From Simiduia litorea (GTDB taxonomy: Bacteria > Pseudomonadota > Gammaproteobacteria > Pseudomonadales > Cellvibrionaceae): a DNA stretch of 64,000 bases. This document shows positions 34,593 to 43,210 of this stretch, piece after piece (the first letter of the stretch is position 1; each line of letters starts with the position of its first letter). The position numbers and the translations under genes were made by a program. The notes beneath the pieces are model-generated. The model did not search any database. It worked only from the letters and a program-made list of their open reading frames with translations, and was not told the DNA's origin. The DNA lies in contig NZ_AP031497.1 of assembly GCF_042853465.1 (NCBI RefSeq), forward strand, positions 2,108,001 through 2,172,000, given 5' to 3'.

Positions 34593-34982
34593 ATGTTTAA
34601 AGCTAAAGGAACAGCGTTGTATCAGCGCCTTGGGCTTGAAAGTCAAGTTCAGGGGGCGAGCCCACACCAACTTATTGCGCTTTTATACAATAGCGCAACT
34701 GCACAACTCGAACAGGCAATATTCGCTGATAGTCAAGGTAAGGACGAGCTGAGGCGCAAACACGTGGCCAAGTGTCTAGGTGTTATCGGTGGGTTATCAG
34801 AGTCGTTAAATTTTGATGTGGCATCTGAGCTACCCTACAATTTGCATAACTTGTACCTTTACATGCAGGGCAAGTTGGTTCAAAACCAGCGTCAATTTTC
34901 AAAGTCCGAGTGCGAGGAGATCCTTGCGCTACTGGAAACCTTGAGCGATGGCTGGGCTGGTATTGCCAATAACCCAGGCTAA
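34593..34982 (+). CDS. fliS: FliS flagellin export chaperone, copy 3 (diverged)
   Basis: The 129-residue product keeps the FliS frame: ALYQRLGLESQVQGASPHQLIALLYNSATAQLEQAI, then KHVAKCLGVIGGLSESLNFDVASELPYNLHNLYLYMQGKLVQ and SDGWAGI. It is the most diverged of the three copies. A GAGGG ribosome site precedes the ATG. It probably shares the FliA-driven transcript with the FliT-like gene 53 bp upstream. Its cargo is unknown; it could have specialised for one flagellin or for another export substrate. Confidence 0.85.
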   Translation: MFKAKGTALYQRLGLESQVQGASPHQLIALLYNSATAQLEQAIFADSQGKDELRRKHVAKCLGVIGGLSESLNFDVASELPYNLHNLYLYMQGKLVQNQRQFSKSECEEILALLETLSDGWAGIANNPG

Positions 34983-35013
34983 TCTGGTTATATTAAATCC
35001 CTTCTTACAACAG

Positions 35014-35159
35014 TTTTTTGACTCGTGCGGGCTCTTAGAACAAGAATCACGTAATAGCGTCAATATCTAGACGAAAACATTCCATCTAAACACCTGCCAA
35101 GAATTTGACCACTGGCAAAGTTTTGACTATTACTTGTTGCACTAAGTTGTTTTTTTGAC
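35014..35159 (+). promoter_or_regulatory. Cluster of T-tract-GAC boxes upstream of fleQ
   Basis: The 280-bp region before fleQ holds TTTTTTGAC at 35014-35022, TTTGAC at 35104-35109, TTTTGAC at 35121-35127 and TTTTTTGAC at 35151-35159. GTCAATATCTAGAC (35059-35072) agrees with the Pseudomonas FleQ box GTCAnTAAATTGAC at 10 of its 13 fixed positions. No sigma-54 promoter is evident, in line with FleQ as the top regulator. Autoregulation is likely. Confidence 0.5.
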
Positions 35160-35262
35160 TTCCGACACAGAAGTTAATGCCAACAGTGATAGGGGCCTCC
35201 AAATTGAGGCGATGTTCGTCTCCGGATTGCAGTAATCCTTAGGTGTAAATTAGGAAATCCAC

Positions 35263-36702
35263 ATGTTGTTAGAACCCATTAAAATTCTAGTAGTAGATGA
35301 TAATGCCGAGCGTCGCCGCGACCTCAAAGTGATCTTAGATTTCATGGGTGAATCGGCCCTTACCGTCGACACCAGCCATTGGGAGGAGGAGGCAGACCTC
35401 GCTGACAGCGCACATCGATACAGTGCTGTTTTTTTGGGCGAGAATAAAGACCACCCCGCGCTCATTTCTCGCTTACAGCGAGTCCACGATTGGGATCAGG
35501 GTTTACCGGTTATTCTCGTTGGTCAAGAGTCGGCGCTACCTGTCGACACCAACCCCTATTTAAAGCATAAGATCATCGGTGTGATGCCGGATCAACCCAC
35601 CTACAATCAACTGCTGGATTTATTACATCGGGCTCAGCGCTTTCACAGGATGCTCAGCAGGCATGCCAAGTCGGGGGCTAAGCGCGTTCCTCATTTGTTT
35701 AGGAGTTTGGTTGGTTCTGCACCCGCCGTTGAAAAAATGCGCGACATGATGGCACAAGTGGCGGATAAAGATGTCACGGTGTTAATCACTGGTGAATCCG
35801 GCACCGGTAAAGAAGTGGTAGCGAGAAACCTACACTACAACTCGACCCGCCGGGACAAGCCTTTCGTGCCAGTAAATTGTGGCGCCATTCCCGCCGAGCT
35901 GTTGGAAAGTGAGCTATTTGGTCATGAAAAAGGCGCATTTACGGGGGCCATTAGTTCTCGTGCCGGGCGCTTTGAAATGGCCGAGGGCGGCACTTTATTT
36001 CTAGATGAAATTGGCGATATGCCGTTGAACATGCAAGTGAAAATACTTCGGGTTTTACAAGAGCGCTGCTTTGAACGCGTTGGCAGCAATAAAACCCAAC
36101 CGACCAATGTTCGAATTATAGCCGCGACCCACCGCAATTTAGATGACATGATCCTCGAGAATCGATTCCGCGAAGACTTATTTTACCGGTTGAACGTATT
36201 TCCCATCGAGGTTCCGGCCTTAAGGGAGCGGGCCGAGGATATTCCTGTTCTGATTACCGAATTGGTCTCTAAAATGGAGGCTGAAGGGCGGGGCAGTGCG
36301 CGCTTTAATTCCTCGGCAATTTTATCACTGTCGCGGCACGAGTGGTCTGGGAATGTGAGAGAACTGGCAAACTTGGTTGAACGAATGGCCATTATGATGC
36401 CCGGTAAAGTCGTGGGTGCGCAGGACTTACCGAGTAAATACCAGCATGTGGATGAAGTCGAACAAGAAGAGTTTTATTTACTGGAAGAAGATAGCCACAA
36501 CACGGTGATTAAGGTAGGTGAGAACCCGTTATTGCCGGATGCTGGTATTGATTTGAAAGAATACTTGACGTCCTTAGAGTGCAGCCTTATTCAGCAAGCC
36601 CTAGATGACACCGGCGGTGTTGTGGCGCGGGCGGCCGACAGATTAACGATTCGTCGTACCACCCTCGTAGAGAAAATGCGTAAGTACGGCTTAAGTCGCT
36701 AA
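35263..36702 (+). CDS. fleQ: FleQ, master regulator of flagellar genes
   Basis: The 479-residue sigma-54 activator has a receiver-like N-terminal FleQ domain (1-125) lacking the phosphorylatable aspartate (AVFLGEN where the site would be). An AAA+ domain follows with Walker A GESGTGKE (177-184), the sigma-54-contacting GAFTGA (224-229) and Walker B GTLFLDEIGD, and a Fis-type helix-turn-helix at the end. LFRSL (145-149) and Arg188-Asn189 correspond to the c-di-GMP-binding residues of Pseudomonas FleQ. It activates class II flagellar genes and should be inhibited by c-di-GMP. A terminator follows. Confidence 0.95.
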   Translation: MLLEPIKILVVDDNAERRRDLKVILDFMGESALTVDTSHWEEEADLADSAHRYSAVFLGENKDHPALISRLQRVHDWDQGLPVILVGQESALPVDTNPYLKHKIIGVMPDQPTYNQLLDLLHRAQRFHRMLSRHAKSGAKRVPHLFRSLVGSAPAVEKMRDMMAQVADKDVTVLITGESGTGKEVVARNLHYNSTRRDKPFVPVNCGAIPAELLESELFGHEKGAFTGAISSRAGRFEMAEGGTLFLDEIGDMPLNMQVKILRVLQERCFERVGSNKTQPTNVRIIAATHRNLDDMILENRFREDLFYRLNVFPIEVPALRERAEDIPVLITELVSKMEAEGRGSARFNSSAILSLSRHEWSGNVRELANLVERMAIMMPGKVVGAQDLPSKYQHVDEVEQEEFYLLEEDSHNTVIKVGENPLLPDAGIDLKEYLTSLECSLIQQALDDTGGVVARAADRLTIRRTTLVEKMRKYGLSR

Positions 36703-36724
36703 CGCCTTCTATCGTCTCGATCTT

Positions 36725-36747
36725 AAGGGCCTTTTGGCCCTTTTTTT
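36725..36747 (+). terminator. Terminator after fleQ
   Basis: AAGGGCC-TTTT-GGCCCTT is followed by a T run to 36747, 23 bp past the fleQ stop. It isolates fleQ from the fleSR unit. Confidence 0.9.
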
Positions 36748-36770
36748 ATTTCCTGAGTTAACAGAGTAAT

Positions 36771-36787
36771 TTGGCACTTCCTTTGCA
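36771..36787 (+). promoter_or_regulatory. Sigma-54 promoter of fleSR
   Basis: TTGGCACTTCCTTTGCA is a near-consensus -24/-12 promoter with correct spacing, 57 bp upstream of fleS. Confidence 0.9.
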
Positions 36788-36816
36788 ACAGTCTTATTTG
36801 AGCGCAGCAATGCGAT

Positions 36817-36825
36817 TTTTTTGAC
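36817..36825 (+). promoter_or_regulatory. TTTTTTGAC box, candidate FleQ site
   Basis: It begins 31 bp after the -12 element of the fleSR promoter, inside the untranslated leader. Confidence 0.5.
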
Positions 36826-36843
36826 ACCTTGTTGGAATAAGCC

Positions 36844-38058
36844 ATGGGGCAATTAGCCGTAAACTCGATACAACGAGAAGACTTCGAAAAACCAGATGGC
36901 TTAAAGTCTGCTTTTGAGCTCTTTAACGAGATGTCGGCCCAGTTGGCGAACTCTTATGATGCGTTGCAATCAAGAGTTCTAGAGCTTAACCAAGAGCTAT
37001 CAACGGTGTCGGCCCAGCGTTTACAGGAACTCGCACAAAAAGAAAAATTGGCCAATAGGCTAGAAACCTTACTCAACGTCTTACCCGGCGGCGTTATCGT
37101 GCTCGATGCCTTCGGCAAAATTACCGAGGCGAATCCCGCGAGTCGTGACATGTTATCCGAGCCACTGGTCGGCTGTTTATGGCGTCAAATTATCGAGCGA
37201 AATTTCTCGCCGAAGGCCGACGATGGGCATGAAGTCTCCACGTTAGATGGTCGTCGTTACTCCATAGCAACGCGCTCCCTAGATGGCGACGGTCAAATCA
37301 TTCTGTTAACTGATCAAACTCAAACTCGGCATTTGCAAGAGCAGTTGAGTCGACACGAACGTTTGTCGTCACTCGGCAAAATGGTTGCAGCACTGGCCCA
37401 CCAAATCCGTACGCCGCTGTCTGCCGCCTTGCTCTACTCCAGCCACTTGACCGAGTTAGATGGCGATGTCGAGCGCTCACAAATCTGCGCTGAGAAAATC
37501 AGAGGTAGGCTTTTACACATGGAGCAGCAAGTTAAAGACATGCTGTTTTTTGTTAAAGGCGAACTACCACTACCGGATATTATCAACCTGCAAAAACTCA
37601 AAGATACGCTGGAAGAGGCCGTTGAGGCCGCGCTTAAACAGCGCAATGTTACCTGCCAGTGGATCGTAAAAAGCCCTGATTTCAACATTAAGATTAACCT
37701 TGAGGCGATCAGTGGTGCAGTCCAGAATTTGGTCGATAACGCGCTTCAAGCTGACAGCGAAGCCAAGCCAATAGCCATTACCTTAGAGCCGTTTCTAAAC
37801 GATGCCTTGGCTATTAGCGTGTTGGATCAAGGGCCAGGCCTGCCCGAAGAGATTGCCGATTCAGTGTGCGATATTTTTGTCACAAATAAGGCACAGGGTA
37901 CCGGCCTCGGGTTAGCTGTGGTGCAGCAAGTGGCCAAGGCACACAGCGGAAAGTTTACTATTCGATCGATTAAGGGTAAGGGCACGCGCGCAAGTTTAAT
38001 TTTGCCGGTGCTGTACGCCCAATCGCAAACATCATCAATGTCAGAGGTGAAAGCATGA
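36844..38058 (+). CDS. fleS: FleS sensor histidine kinase
   Basis: The 404-residue kinase has no membrane segment and is cytoplasmic. The order is a coiled coil (about 40-75), a PAS domain (75-165), a HisKA domain with His186 in LGKMVAALAHQIRTPLSAAL, and an ATPase domain with NLVDNALQADSEAKP and GTGLGLAVVQQV. It phosphorylates FleR, encoded next with a four-base ATGA overlap. FleSR controls class III genes (basal body, hook and related) in Pseudomonas. Confidence 0.94.
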   Translation: MGQLAVNSIQREDFEKPDGLKSAFELFNEMSAQLANSYDALQSRVLELNQELSTVSAQRLQELAQKEKLANRLETLLNVLPGGVIVLDAFGKITEANPASRDMLSEPLVGCLWRQIIERNFSPKADDGHEVSTLDGRRYSIATRSLDGDGQIILLTDQTQTRHLQEQLSRHERLSSLGKMVAALAHQIRTPLSAALLYSSHLTELDGDVERSQICAEKIRGRLLHMEQQVKDMLFFVKGELPLPDIINLQKLKDTLEEAVEAALKQRNVTCQWIVKSPDFNIKINLEAISGAVQNLVDNALQADSEAKPIAITLEPFLNDALAISVLDQGPGLPEEIADSVCDIFVTNKAQGTGLGLAVVQQVAKAHSGKFTIRSIKGKGTRASLILPVLYAQSQTSSMSEVKA

Positions 38059-39500
38059 CAGCGCAAGCCGTTAATGAGCGCCCCGCAAAACTGAGTGCGG
38101 AAACCGTTTTGATTGTCGAAGACGACGCTAGTTTGCGCGAAGCAATGGAGGACACCCTGTCTTTTGCCGGTATTAGCACGGCGTCAGTATCTTGCGCTGA
38201 AGCGGCAATTAGCTATCTTTCTGATGGCAATGAGGTCGCCATGATCGTCTCTGACATCAATATGGGCAAGCTTTCAGGACACGACCTTTTGCGTCATGTG
38301 CGTCAATACCACCCTCAGGTACCAGTGCTGTTAGTGACTGCCTATGGCAGTATTGTCGATTCAGTTGAAGCCATGCGCGAGGGTGCCGTAGATTATTTGG
38401 TGAAGCCGTTTGAGTCCCAAGATTTAGTACAGTTAGTTCATAAGCATGCAATCAATCAAGGCCAAGTGTATGACGCACCGGTGGCGGAGTCGGCGCAAAG
38501 CAAGCAGTTGCTACAGTTGGCCGATAGGGTGGCACATTCCGACTCTACGGTTTTGATTCTCGGAGAGTCTGGCACAGGGAAGGAAGTGTTAGCTCGTTAT
38601 ATCCACGCAAGATCGGCCCGAAAGGATCAACCTTTTGTCGCGATTAATTGTGCTGCTATACCCGAAAACATGCTGGAAGCTGTGCTGTTTGGGCATGAAA
38701 AGGGGGCTTATACCGGTGCCCATGCGAGCGCACCTGGAAAATTTGAGCAGGCCAATGGAGGCACGCTATTACTCGATGAAATATCAGAAATGGCACTCGG
38801 TTTACAAGCTAAACTGCTTCGGGTCTTGCAGGAGCGAGAGGTGGAGCGCTTAGGTGGTCGAAAGTTGATCAAACTGGATGTGCGCGTAATGGCGACCTCA
38901 AACAGAGGTATGCGCGAAGAGGTGTTAAATGGCCGTTTCCGTGAGGACCTCTACTATCGGTTGAGCGTCTTGCCTATGCAGTGGCAACCCCTTAGAGCGA
39001 GGAAGGACGATATCCGCCCCTTGGCGGAGAGCTTAATGCGCCGCCATGCTCAAAAACAGGGCCGTAAAGGTATCGTATTGAGCCCGGCTGCCATCCAAAC
39101 GTTGGAAGACTATGCCTGGCCCGGCAATGTCCGCGAGCTGGATAATGTCATGCAGCGGGCATTGATACTCCAGTCAGGCACGCGCATTGAGCCATTGGAT
39201 TTAGGCTTGGAGTTCGGCTTAGGTCAGCCCATAGCAGATCAGCCCGTGTGCTTAGCAAATGACCGCGAAACTCCACGACTGCAGGACACACCCGAGCCAA
39301 ACGTTTCCGATGGCCTGTTGGGCGACGATTTGAAAAAGAGAGAGTTTGAGGTGATCGTTGAGACCTTGCGCAAGGTACATGGTAGCCGCAAGGACACCGC
39401 AGCTCGTCTAGGCATTAGTGCTCGAACCCTGCGTTATAAGGTGGCTCGATTAAAGGATGATGGCTTTGATGTGGACGGCGCTTGGAAGATGGCCCATTGA
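38055..39500 (+). CDS. fleR: FleR, sigma-54-dependent response regulator
   Basis: The 481-residue protein has a receiver domain with Asp67 (IVSDINMGKLSG), an AAA+ domain with Walker A GESGTGKE (170-177) and GAYTGA (217-222, a known variant of GAFTGA), Walker B TLLLDEISEM, and a Fis-type helix-turn-helix (DTAARLGISARTLRYKVARL). Phosphorylated by FleS, it activates the next tier of sigma-54 flagellar promoters. fliK and fliC1 are the best candidates here. Confidence 0.94.
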   Translation: MTAQAVNERPAKLSAETVLIVEDDASLREAMEDTLSFAGISTASVSCAEAAISYLSDGNEVAMIVSDINMGKLSGHDLLRHVRQYHPQVPVLLVTAYGSIVDSVEAMREGAVDYLVKPFESQDLVQLVHKHAINQGQVYDAPVAESAQSKQLLQLADRVAHSDSTVLILGESGTGKEVLARYIHARSARKDQPFVAINCAAIPENMLEAVLFGHEKGAYTGAHASAPGKFEQANGGTLLLDEISEMALGLQAKLLRVLQEREVERLGGRKLIKLDVRVMATSNRGMREEVLNGRFREDLYYRLSVLPMQWQPLRARKDDIRPLAESLMRRHAQKQGRKGIVLSPAAIQTLEDYAWPGNVRELDNVMQRALILQSGTRIEPLDLGLEFGLGQPIADQPVCLANDRETPRLQDTPEPNVSDGLLGDDLKKREFEVIVETLRKVHGSRKDTAARLGISARTLRYKVARLKDDGFDVDGAWKMAH

Positions 39501-39618
39501 TTAAATTTAGTGAAATAAACAGTTGACCGCAGCGCTAGCCCGTTATATTTTCCGCGACAGGCTAGGGTGACCCAGATGCGGATGTAGCCGGTATCGAATC
39601 TACCTTCAGCTTATAACT

Positions 39619-39652
39619 AAAGCAGATTGTTTATCTGAATTTTCTGCTTTTT
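39619..39652 (+). terminator. Possible terminator after fleR
   Basis: AAAGCAGA and TCTGCTTTTT can pair across an 18-base loop that itself contains CAGA-N7-TCTG. It is T-rich at the end but the loop is long, so termination may be weak. Confidence 0.45.
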
Positions 39653-39686
39653 GATAACCAGATTTTTTGCTTAGGTGGGGTAGGTT

Positions 39687-39878
39687 ATGTCTGGTATGGA
39701 ATTAAGTGTTGGCTTCGACGACAGTGACGATGTGTACGCGATGGATAATAGCGTGGATGACGTAGATACACGCGTAGCGGCAAATGCAACTGACCCTAGG
39801 CGTCGATTAGAAGAGCGTCTCGAGGAAATGCGATTAAAGCGCGAACTGCGCGAACTGGATTTAGACTTTAGAATCTGA
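39687..39878 (+). CDS. Small acidic protein resembling the PA3496 family
   Basis: The 63-residue protein has an acidic first half (FDDSDDVYAMDNSVDDVD) and a charged helix DPRRRLEERLEEMRLKRELRELDLDF at the end. This recalls the short Pseudomonas PA3496 family, annotated only as a putative envelope-integrity protein. A GGTGGGG ribosome site precedes the ATG and a perfect terminator follows, so it is a separate one-gene unit between fleR and fliE. Function unknown. Confidence 0.62.
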   Translation: MSGMELSVGFDDSDDVYAMDNSVDDVDTRVAANATDPRRRLEERLEEMRLKRELRELDLDFRI

Positions 39879-39889
39879 ATCAATCCCTG

Positions 39890-39918
39890 AAAAAAGCGGC
39901 TTAAGCCGCTTTTTTTTT
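39890..39918. terminator. Perfect terminator before fliE
   Basis: GCGGCTTAAGCCGC is a perfect palindrome flanked by six A and nine T. It closes the small acidic gene and insulates fliE. Confidence 0.93.
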
Positions 39919-39950
39919 CGTCCTCAAAAAAATCTTTTCCTAATCCGTAT

Positions 39951-39965
39951 GGCAAAAGTGTGCCG
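39951..39965. promoter_or_regulatory. GGCAAA-N4-TGCCG element upstream of fliE
   Basis: GGCAAA-AGTG-TGCCG matches the fixed bases of the fliC1, fliC2 and fliK elements and lies 11 bp upstream of the sigma-54 promoter. Confidence 0.45.
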
Positions 39966-39975
39966 CCGGCAATTC

Positions 39976-39992
39976 TTGGCCTGCTTTGTGCA
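39976..39992 (+). promoter_or_regulatory. Sigma-54 promoter of the fliE operon
   Basis: TTGGCCTGCTTTGTGCA has the invariant GG and GC correctly spaced, with mismatches at -21/-20 and -14. It is 60 bp upstream of fliE. Confidence 0.75.
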
Positions 39993-40027
39993 TTTACTGT
40001 TAAAAGTGCAACACATTTGGCTGAAAA

Positions 40028-40035
40028 GTCAAAAA
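40028..40035 (-). promoter_or_regulatory. T-tract-GAC box (reverse orientation), candidate FleQ site
   Basis: GTCAAAAA begins 37 bp after the -12 element of fliE. With the following bases it forms GTCA-N7-GAC, close to the FleQ box layout. Confidence 0.45.
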
Positions 40036-40051
40036 GCCGACGGAGACAATC

Positions 40052-40420
40052 ATGGTGGAAAGAATGGATATCAACCGCTTGTTGGTGGAAATGCGAGCCA
40101 TAAAGCAGCAGGCCATGCCACCGCAAGTGAAAGATGTGAAGGCATTGGCTGGTCAAATTCAGCCTGGCACCGTGATTGGTGCGACGGAACCGCCATCGAG
40201 CGGATTCGGCGAGCTTTTTACTAAGGCCGTTGACAGTGTCAATAACACCCAACAAGAGTCTACGGCCTTGGCCAAGGCCTATGAAATCGGCGAGCAAGGT
40301 GTGGACATTACCGATGTCATGATTGCGTCGCAAAAGGCGAGTGTGTCTTTTCAGGCGATGTTGCAAGTGCGGAACAAGCTGGTAGATGCCTACCGCGACG
40401 TTATGAACATGCCTATTTAA
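40052..40420 (+). CDS. fliE: FliE, MS-ring/rod junction protein
   Basis: The 122-residue protein has the FliE C-terminal domain (FGELFTKAVDSVNNTQQESTALAKAYEIGEQGVDITDVMIASQKASVSFQAMLQVRNKLVDAYRDVMNMPI). FliE links the MS ring to the proximal rod. GGAG precedes the ATG. It is the first gene of the fliEFGHIJ operon, under a sigma-54 promoter. Confidence 0.95.
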   Translation: MVERMDINRLLVEMRAIKQQAMPPQVKDVKALAGQIQPGTVIGATEPPSSGFGELFTKAVDSVNNTQQESTALAKAYEIGEQGVDITDVMIASQKASVSFQAMLQVRNKLVDAYRDVMNMPI

Positions 40421-40441
40421 TTTTTGCGGAGCTAAAGCAAT

Positions 40442-42127
40442 ATGGCAACGGCAGCGGCTGATTTAGACGATGACCTGTCCAGCGGTGGAAAGCCTGGCAA
40501 CGATTTAGTTGAGGGCTTTAATAATTTAAACCTGATTCGCCAAGCAGGCTTAATGGTCGGCTTGGCTGCCAGTGTTGCCATTGGCTTTGCCGTTGTACTT
40601 TGGACGCAAGGCGAAGACTATCGTCCTCTCTATGGGAGTTTAGATCGATTAGATAGCAGTGAAGTAACGCAAATTCTCGAGCAAAACGATATCGGTTTTA
40701 AGGTGGATGGCAGTACTGGCGCGCTTCTCGTCGACGCCGACAAAATTCACACTGCGCGCTTAAAATTGGCCGAGGCGGGCATCCCCGGCGATAAATCCAT
40801 AGGCTTCGAACTACTCGATAAAGAGCAGCCTCTGGGCACTAGCCAATTCATGGAAGGCACACGCTACCATCGGAGCCTTGAAGGCGAGTTGGCACGCACC
40901 ATTACCAGTATTAATGCCGTACGTAGTGCGCGCGTTCATTTGGCGATACCGAAAGCTTCCGTTTTCGTGCGCGATGCGAGAAAGCCGACGGCGTCGATTT
41001 TCGTCGAACTCTACCCCGGCCGGCAGGTAAAACCTGAGCACGTTAAAGCCATGGCAAATTTAGTGGCGTCCAGCATCCCCGAGCTGAAACTCGAAGACGT
41101 CACCATTGTCGATCAACGTGGCAATTTGCTCAGTGCCGGCGAAGAAAACCTCGAGCTGGTGATGGCGGGTAAACAACGCACTTACACGCGCCAAATTGAA
41201 GGCGATATTGTCGCTCGCATCAATTCAATTTTGGAGCCGATTATTGGCGCTGGCCGCTATAGAGCGGAAGTTTCTGCCGAAGTGGATTTCACCCAAGTAG
41301 AGCAGGCAGATGAAATTTTTAACCCAGACCTGCCAGCAGTCAGAAGTGAGCAGACGGTCGATGAATCTCAAATCGGCAACTCTACGGCTGCAGGTATCCC
41401 CGGCGCACTCACCAATCAGCCCCCAAACGACGGTGCCGCACCACAAGTAGCTGGTGCCGGTGAAGCAGGTGGCGCCAATCAATCGCGCCGCGATAGCAAG
41501 CAGGCGACACGAAACTTTGAGCTAGATAGAACTGTTAGTTATACAAAGCATCAGTTAGGAAAGATAAAACGCTTAACTGTGGCGGTGGTTGTCGACGATA
41601 AGGTGGTTTTGTCCGCCGATGGTGAGCAGCGGCAACTCTGGACCGAAAATGAATTAGAGCGACTATCCATTTTGGTGCGCGATGCGGTTGGCTTTTCGGC
41701 AGCAAGGGGGGATAGTGTTAACGTGCTTAACTCTCGTTTCATGGGCATTGAAGAAACGGTTATCGAGGAGTTGGAGATTTGGCAGCAACCTTGGTTTTTG
41801 AATCTTGCTAAGCAAGCTGCCGGTCTGATTATTGTTTTAGTGTTGATCATCGGTTTATTGAGACCTGTATTAAAAACCTTGGCGGTTGCGGGTCAGCGGG
41901 CGAAGGAACTGGAAAACGCCAAAGAAATGGCGGCGCTCGAAGATGCGGGCTTAAGCGGCTTCGAAAATCTATCCGATGAAACCGTCACGCTGACTGGCGG
42001 TGACGGTTTAGCGCTGCCTAGTCCGGAAGAGAGTTATGAACAGCAAATTAATATGATCAAAGGGTTGGTAGCCGAAGATCCTGGTCGTGTAGCTCAGGTC
42101 ATAAAACGCTGGGTAAATGAAGAATGA
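40442..42127 (+). CDS. fliF: FliF, flagellar MS-ring protein
   Basis: The 561-residue protein has two membrane segments, about residues 37-54 (LMVGLAASVAIGFAVVLW) and 459-475. Between them is the large periplasmic ring-building region with DGSTGALLVDADKIHTARLKLAEAGIPGDKSIGFELLD and the YTRQIEGDIVARINSILEPIIGAGRYRAEVSAEVDF block. The C-terminal cytoplasmic tail (PSPEESYEQQINMIKGLVAEDPGRVAQVIKRWV) binds FliG. It overlaps fliG by four bases. Confidence 0.97.
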   Translation: MATAAADLDDDLSSGGKPGNDLVEGFNNLNLIRQAGLMVGLAASVAIGFAVVLWTQGEDYRPLYGSLDRLDSSEVTQILEQNDIGFKVDGSTGALLVDADKIHTARLKLAEAGIPGDKSIGFELLDKEQPLGTSQFMEGTRYHRSLEGELARTITSINAVRSARVHLAIPKASVFVRDARKPTASIFVELYPGRQVKPEHVKAMANLVASSIPELKLEDVTIVDQRGNLLSAGEENLELVMAGKQRTYTRQIEGDIVARINSILEPIIGAGRYRAEVSAEVDFTQVEQADEIFNPDLPAVRSEQTVDESQIGNSTAAGIPGALTNQPPNDGAAPQVAGAGEAGGANQSRRDSKQATRNFELDRTVSYTKHQLGKIKRLTVAVVVDDKVVLSADGEQRQLWTENELERLSILVRDAVGFSAARGDSVNVLNSRFMGIEETVIEELEIWQQPWFLNLAKQAAGLIIVLVLIIGLLRPVLKTLAVAGQRAKELENAKEMAALEDAGLSGFENLSDETVTLTGGDGLALPSPEESYEQQINMIKGLVAEDPGRVAQVIKRWVNEE

Positions 42128-43164
42128 GTGATCCGAAAGCGCCGCAGAAAACGGCAGATGAAAAGCCACAACTAAAACTGTCTAAAGTAGATCAAGCGGC
42201 GATTTTGCTGATGTCTATGGGAGAAGCAGATGCGGCGCAAGTGTTAAAACATATGGGGCCAAAGGAAGTACAGAAGGTGGGTACTTCCATGTCCCATCTC
42301 AACAATGTGCAACAGTTTGAAGTAGAAGCTGTTATCTCCAACTTTCTTGAAGAGGTTAGAACCCTGACCGGATTGGGTATGGGTGCTGACGGCTACATTC
42401 GAAACATGTTGGTGAGTGCATTGGGTGAAGATAAGGCCAACGGCCTTATCGATCGTATTTTATTGGGCGGTAATACCACGGGTTTAGATACCTTAAAATG
42501 GATGGAGTCTCGCTCTGTTGCCGACATTATTCGCAATGAACATCCACAAATTCAAGCGATTGTACTGGCCTATCTCGATAGTGATCAGGCCGCCGAAATT
42601 ATGGGTTACTTTCCCGACAAAGTGCGGCTCGATATTATGATGCGGGTGGCCTCACTCGATACGGTTCAGCCGAGCGCATTGCAAGAACTCAATGACATAC
42701 TTGAGAAACAATTCTCGGGTAATGCTGGCTCGCAAACTAAAGCGATGGGCGGCGTGAAAGTGGCCGCAGAAATTATGAATAATCTCGAGAGTTCCATCGA
42801 AGCCGACCTTATGGACTCCATCAAAGAAGTGGATGAAGACCTCGGTACCCAAATCCAAGACCTTATGTTTGTATTCGATAACCTTAAGGATGTGGATGAC
42901 AGGGGTATTCAAGCGCTCTTGCGTGAAGTGTCGTCCGAGATTCTTATTGTTGCATTGAAAGGTGCCGATGAGAGCTTACAGGAAAAAATCTTCAAAAATA
43001 TGTCTAAGCGTGCGGCTGAATTACTACGCGATGATCTAGAGGCCAAAGGCCCTGTGCGTCTTACCGAAGTTGAAGGTGCGCAAAAAGAAATTCTTACTAT
43101 CGCCAGGCGCATGGCTGATGCCGGTGAAATTATGTTGGGTGGCAGCGGCGAGCAAATGCTGTAA
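42124..43164 (+). CDS. fliG: FliG, flagellar motor switch protein
   Basis: FliG couples the rotor to stator torque. The 346-residue protein contains the EHPQ motif (139-142, NEHPQIQAIVLAYL) of the middle domain and the C-terminal torque helix region DVDDRGIQALLREVSSEILIVALKGADESLQEKIFKNMSKRAAELLRDDLE with its charged residues. The N-terminal 20 residues are a variable charged extension. Translation is coupled to fliF by an ATGA overlap. Confidence 0.97.
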   Translation: MSDPKAPQKTADEKPQLKLSKVDQAAILLMSMGEADAAQVLKHMGPKEVQKVGTSMSHLNNVQQFEVEAVISNFLEEVRTLTGLGMGADGYIRNMLVSALGEDKANGLIDRILLGGNTTGLDTLKWMESRSVADIIRNEHPQIQAIVLAYLDSDQAAEIMGYFPDKVRLDIMMRVASLDTVQPSALQELNDILEKQFSGNAGSQTKAMGGVKVAAEIMNNLESSIEADLMDSIKEVDEDLGTQIQDLMFVFDNLKDVDDRGIQALLREVSSEILIVALKGADESLQEKIFKNMSKRAAELLRDDLEAKGPVRLTEVEGAQKEILTIARRMADAGEIMLGGSGEQML

Positions 43165-43210
43165 CAGCCTGCTAGTTTGTGTATTCGGCCGACCGATAAG
43201 TGAGTAGTGA

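Noticed and set aside
39671..40366. 231-codon minus-strand open frame across the small acidic gene and fliE
   Set aside because: It runs through a perfect terminator, the fliE promoter and two well-supported plus-strand genes, and its composition is that of an antisense frame.
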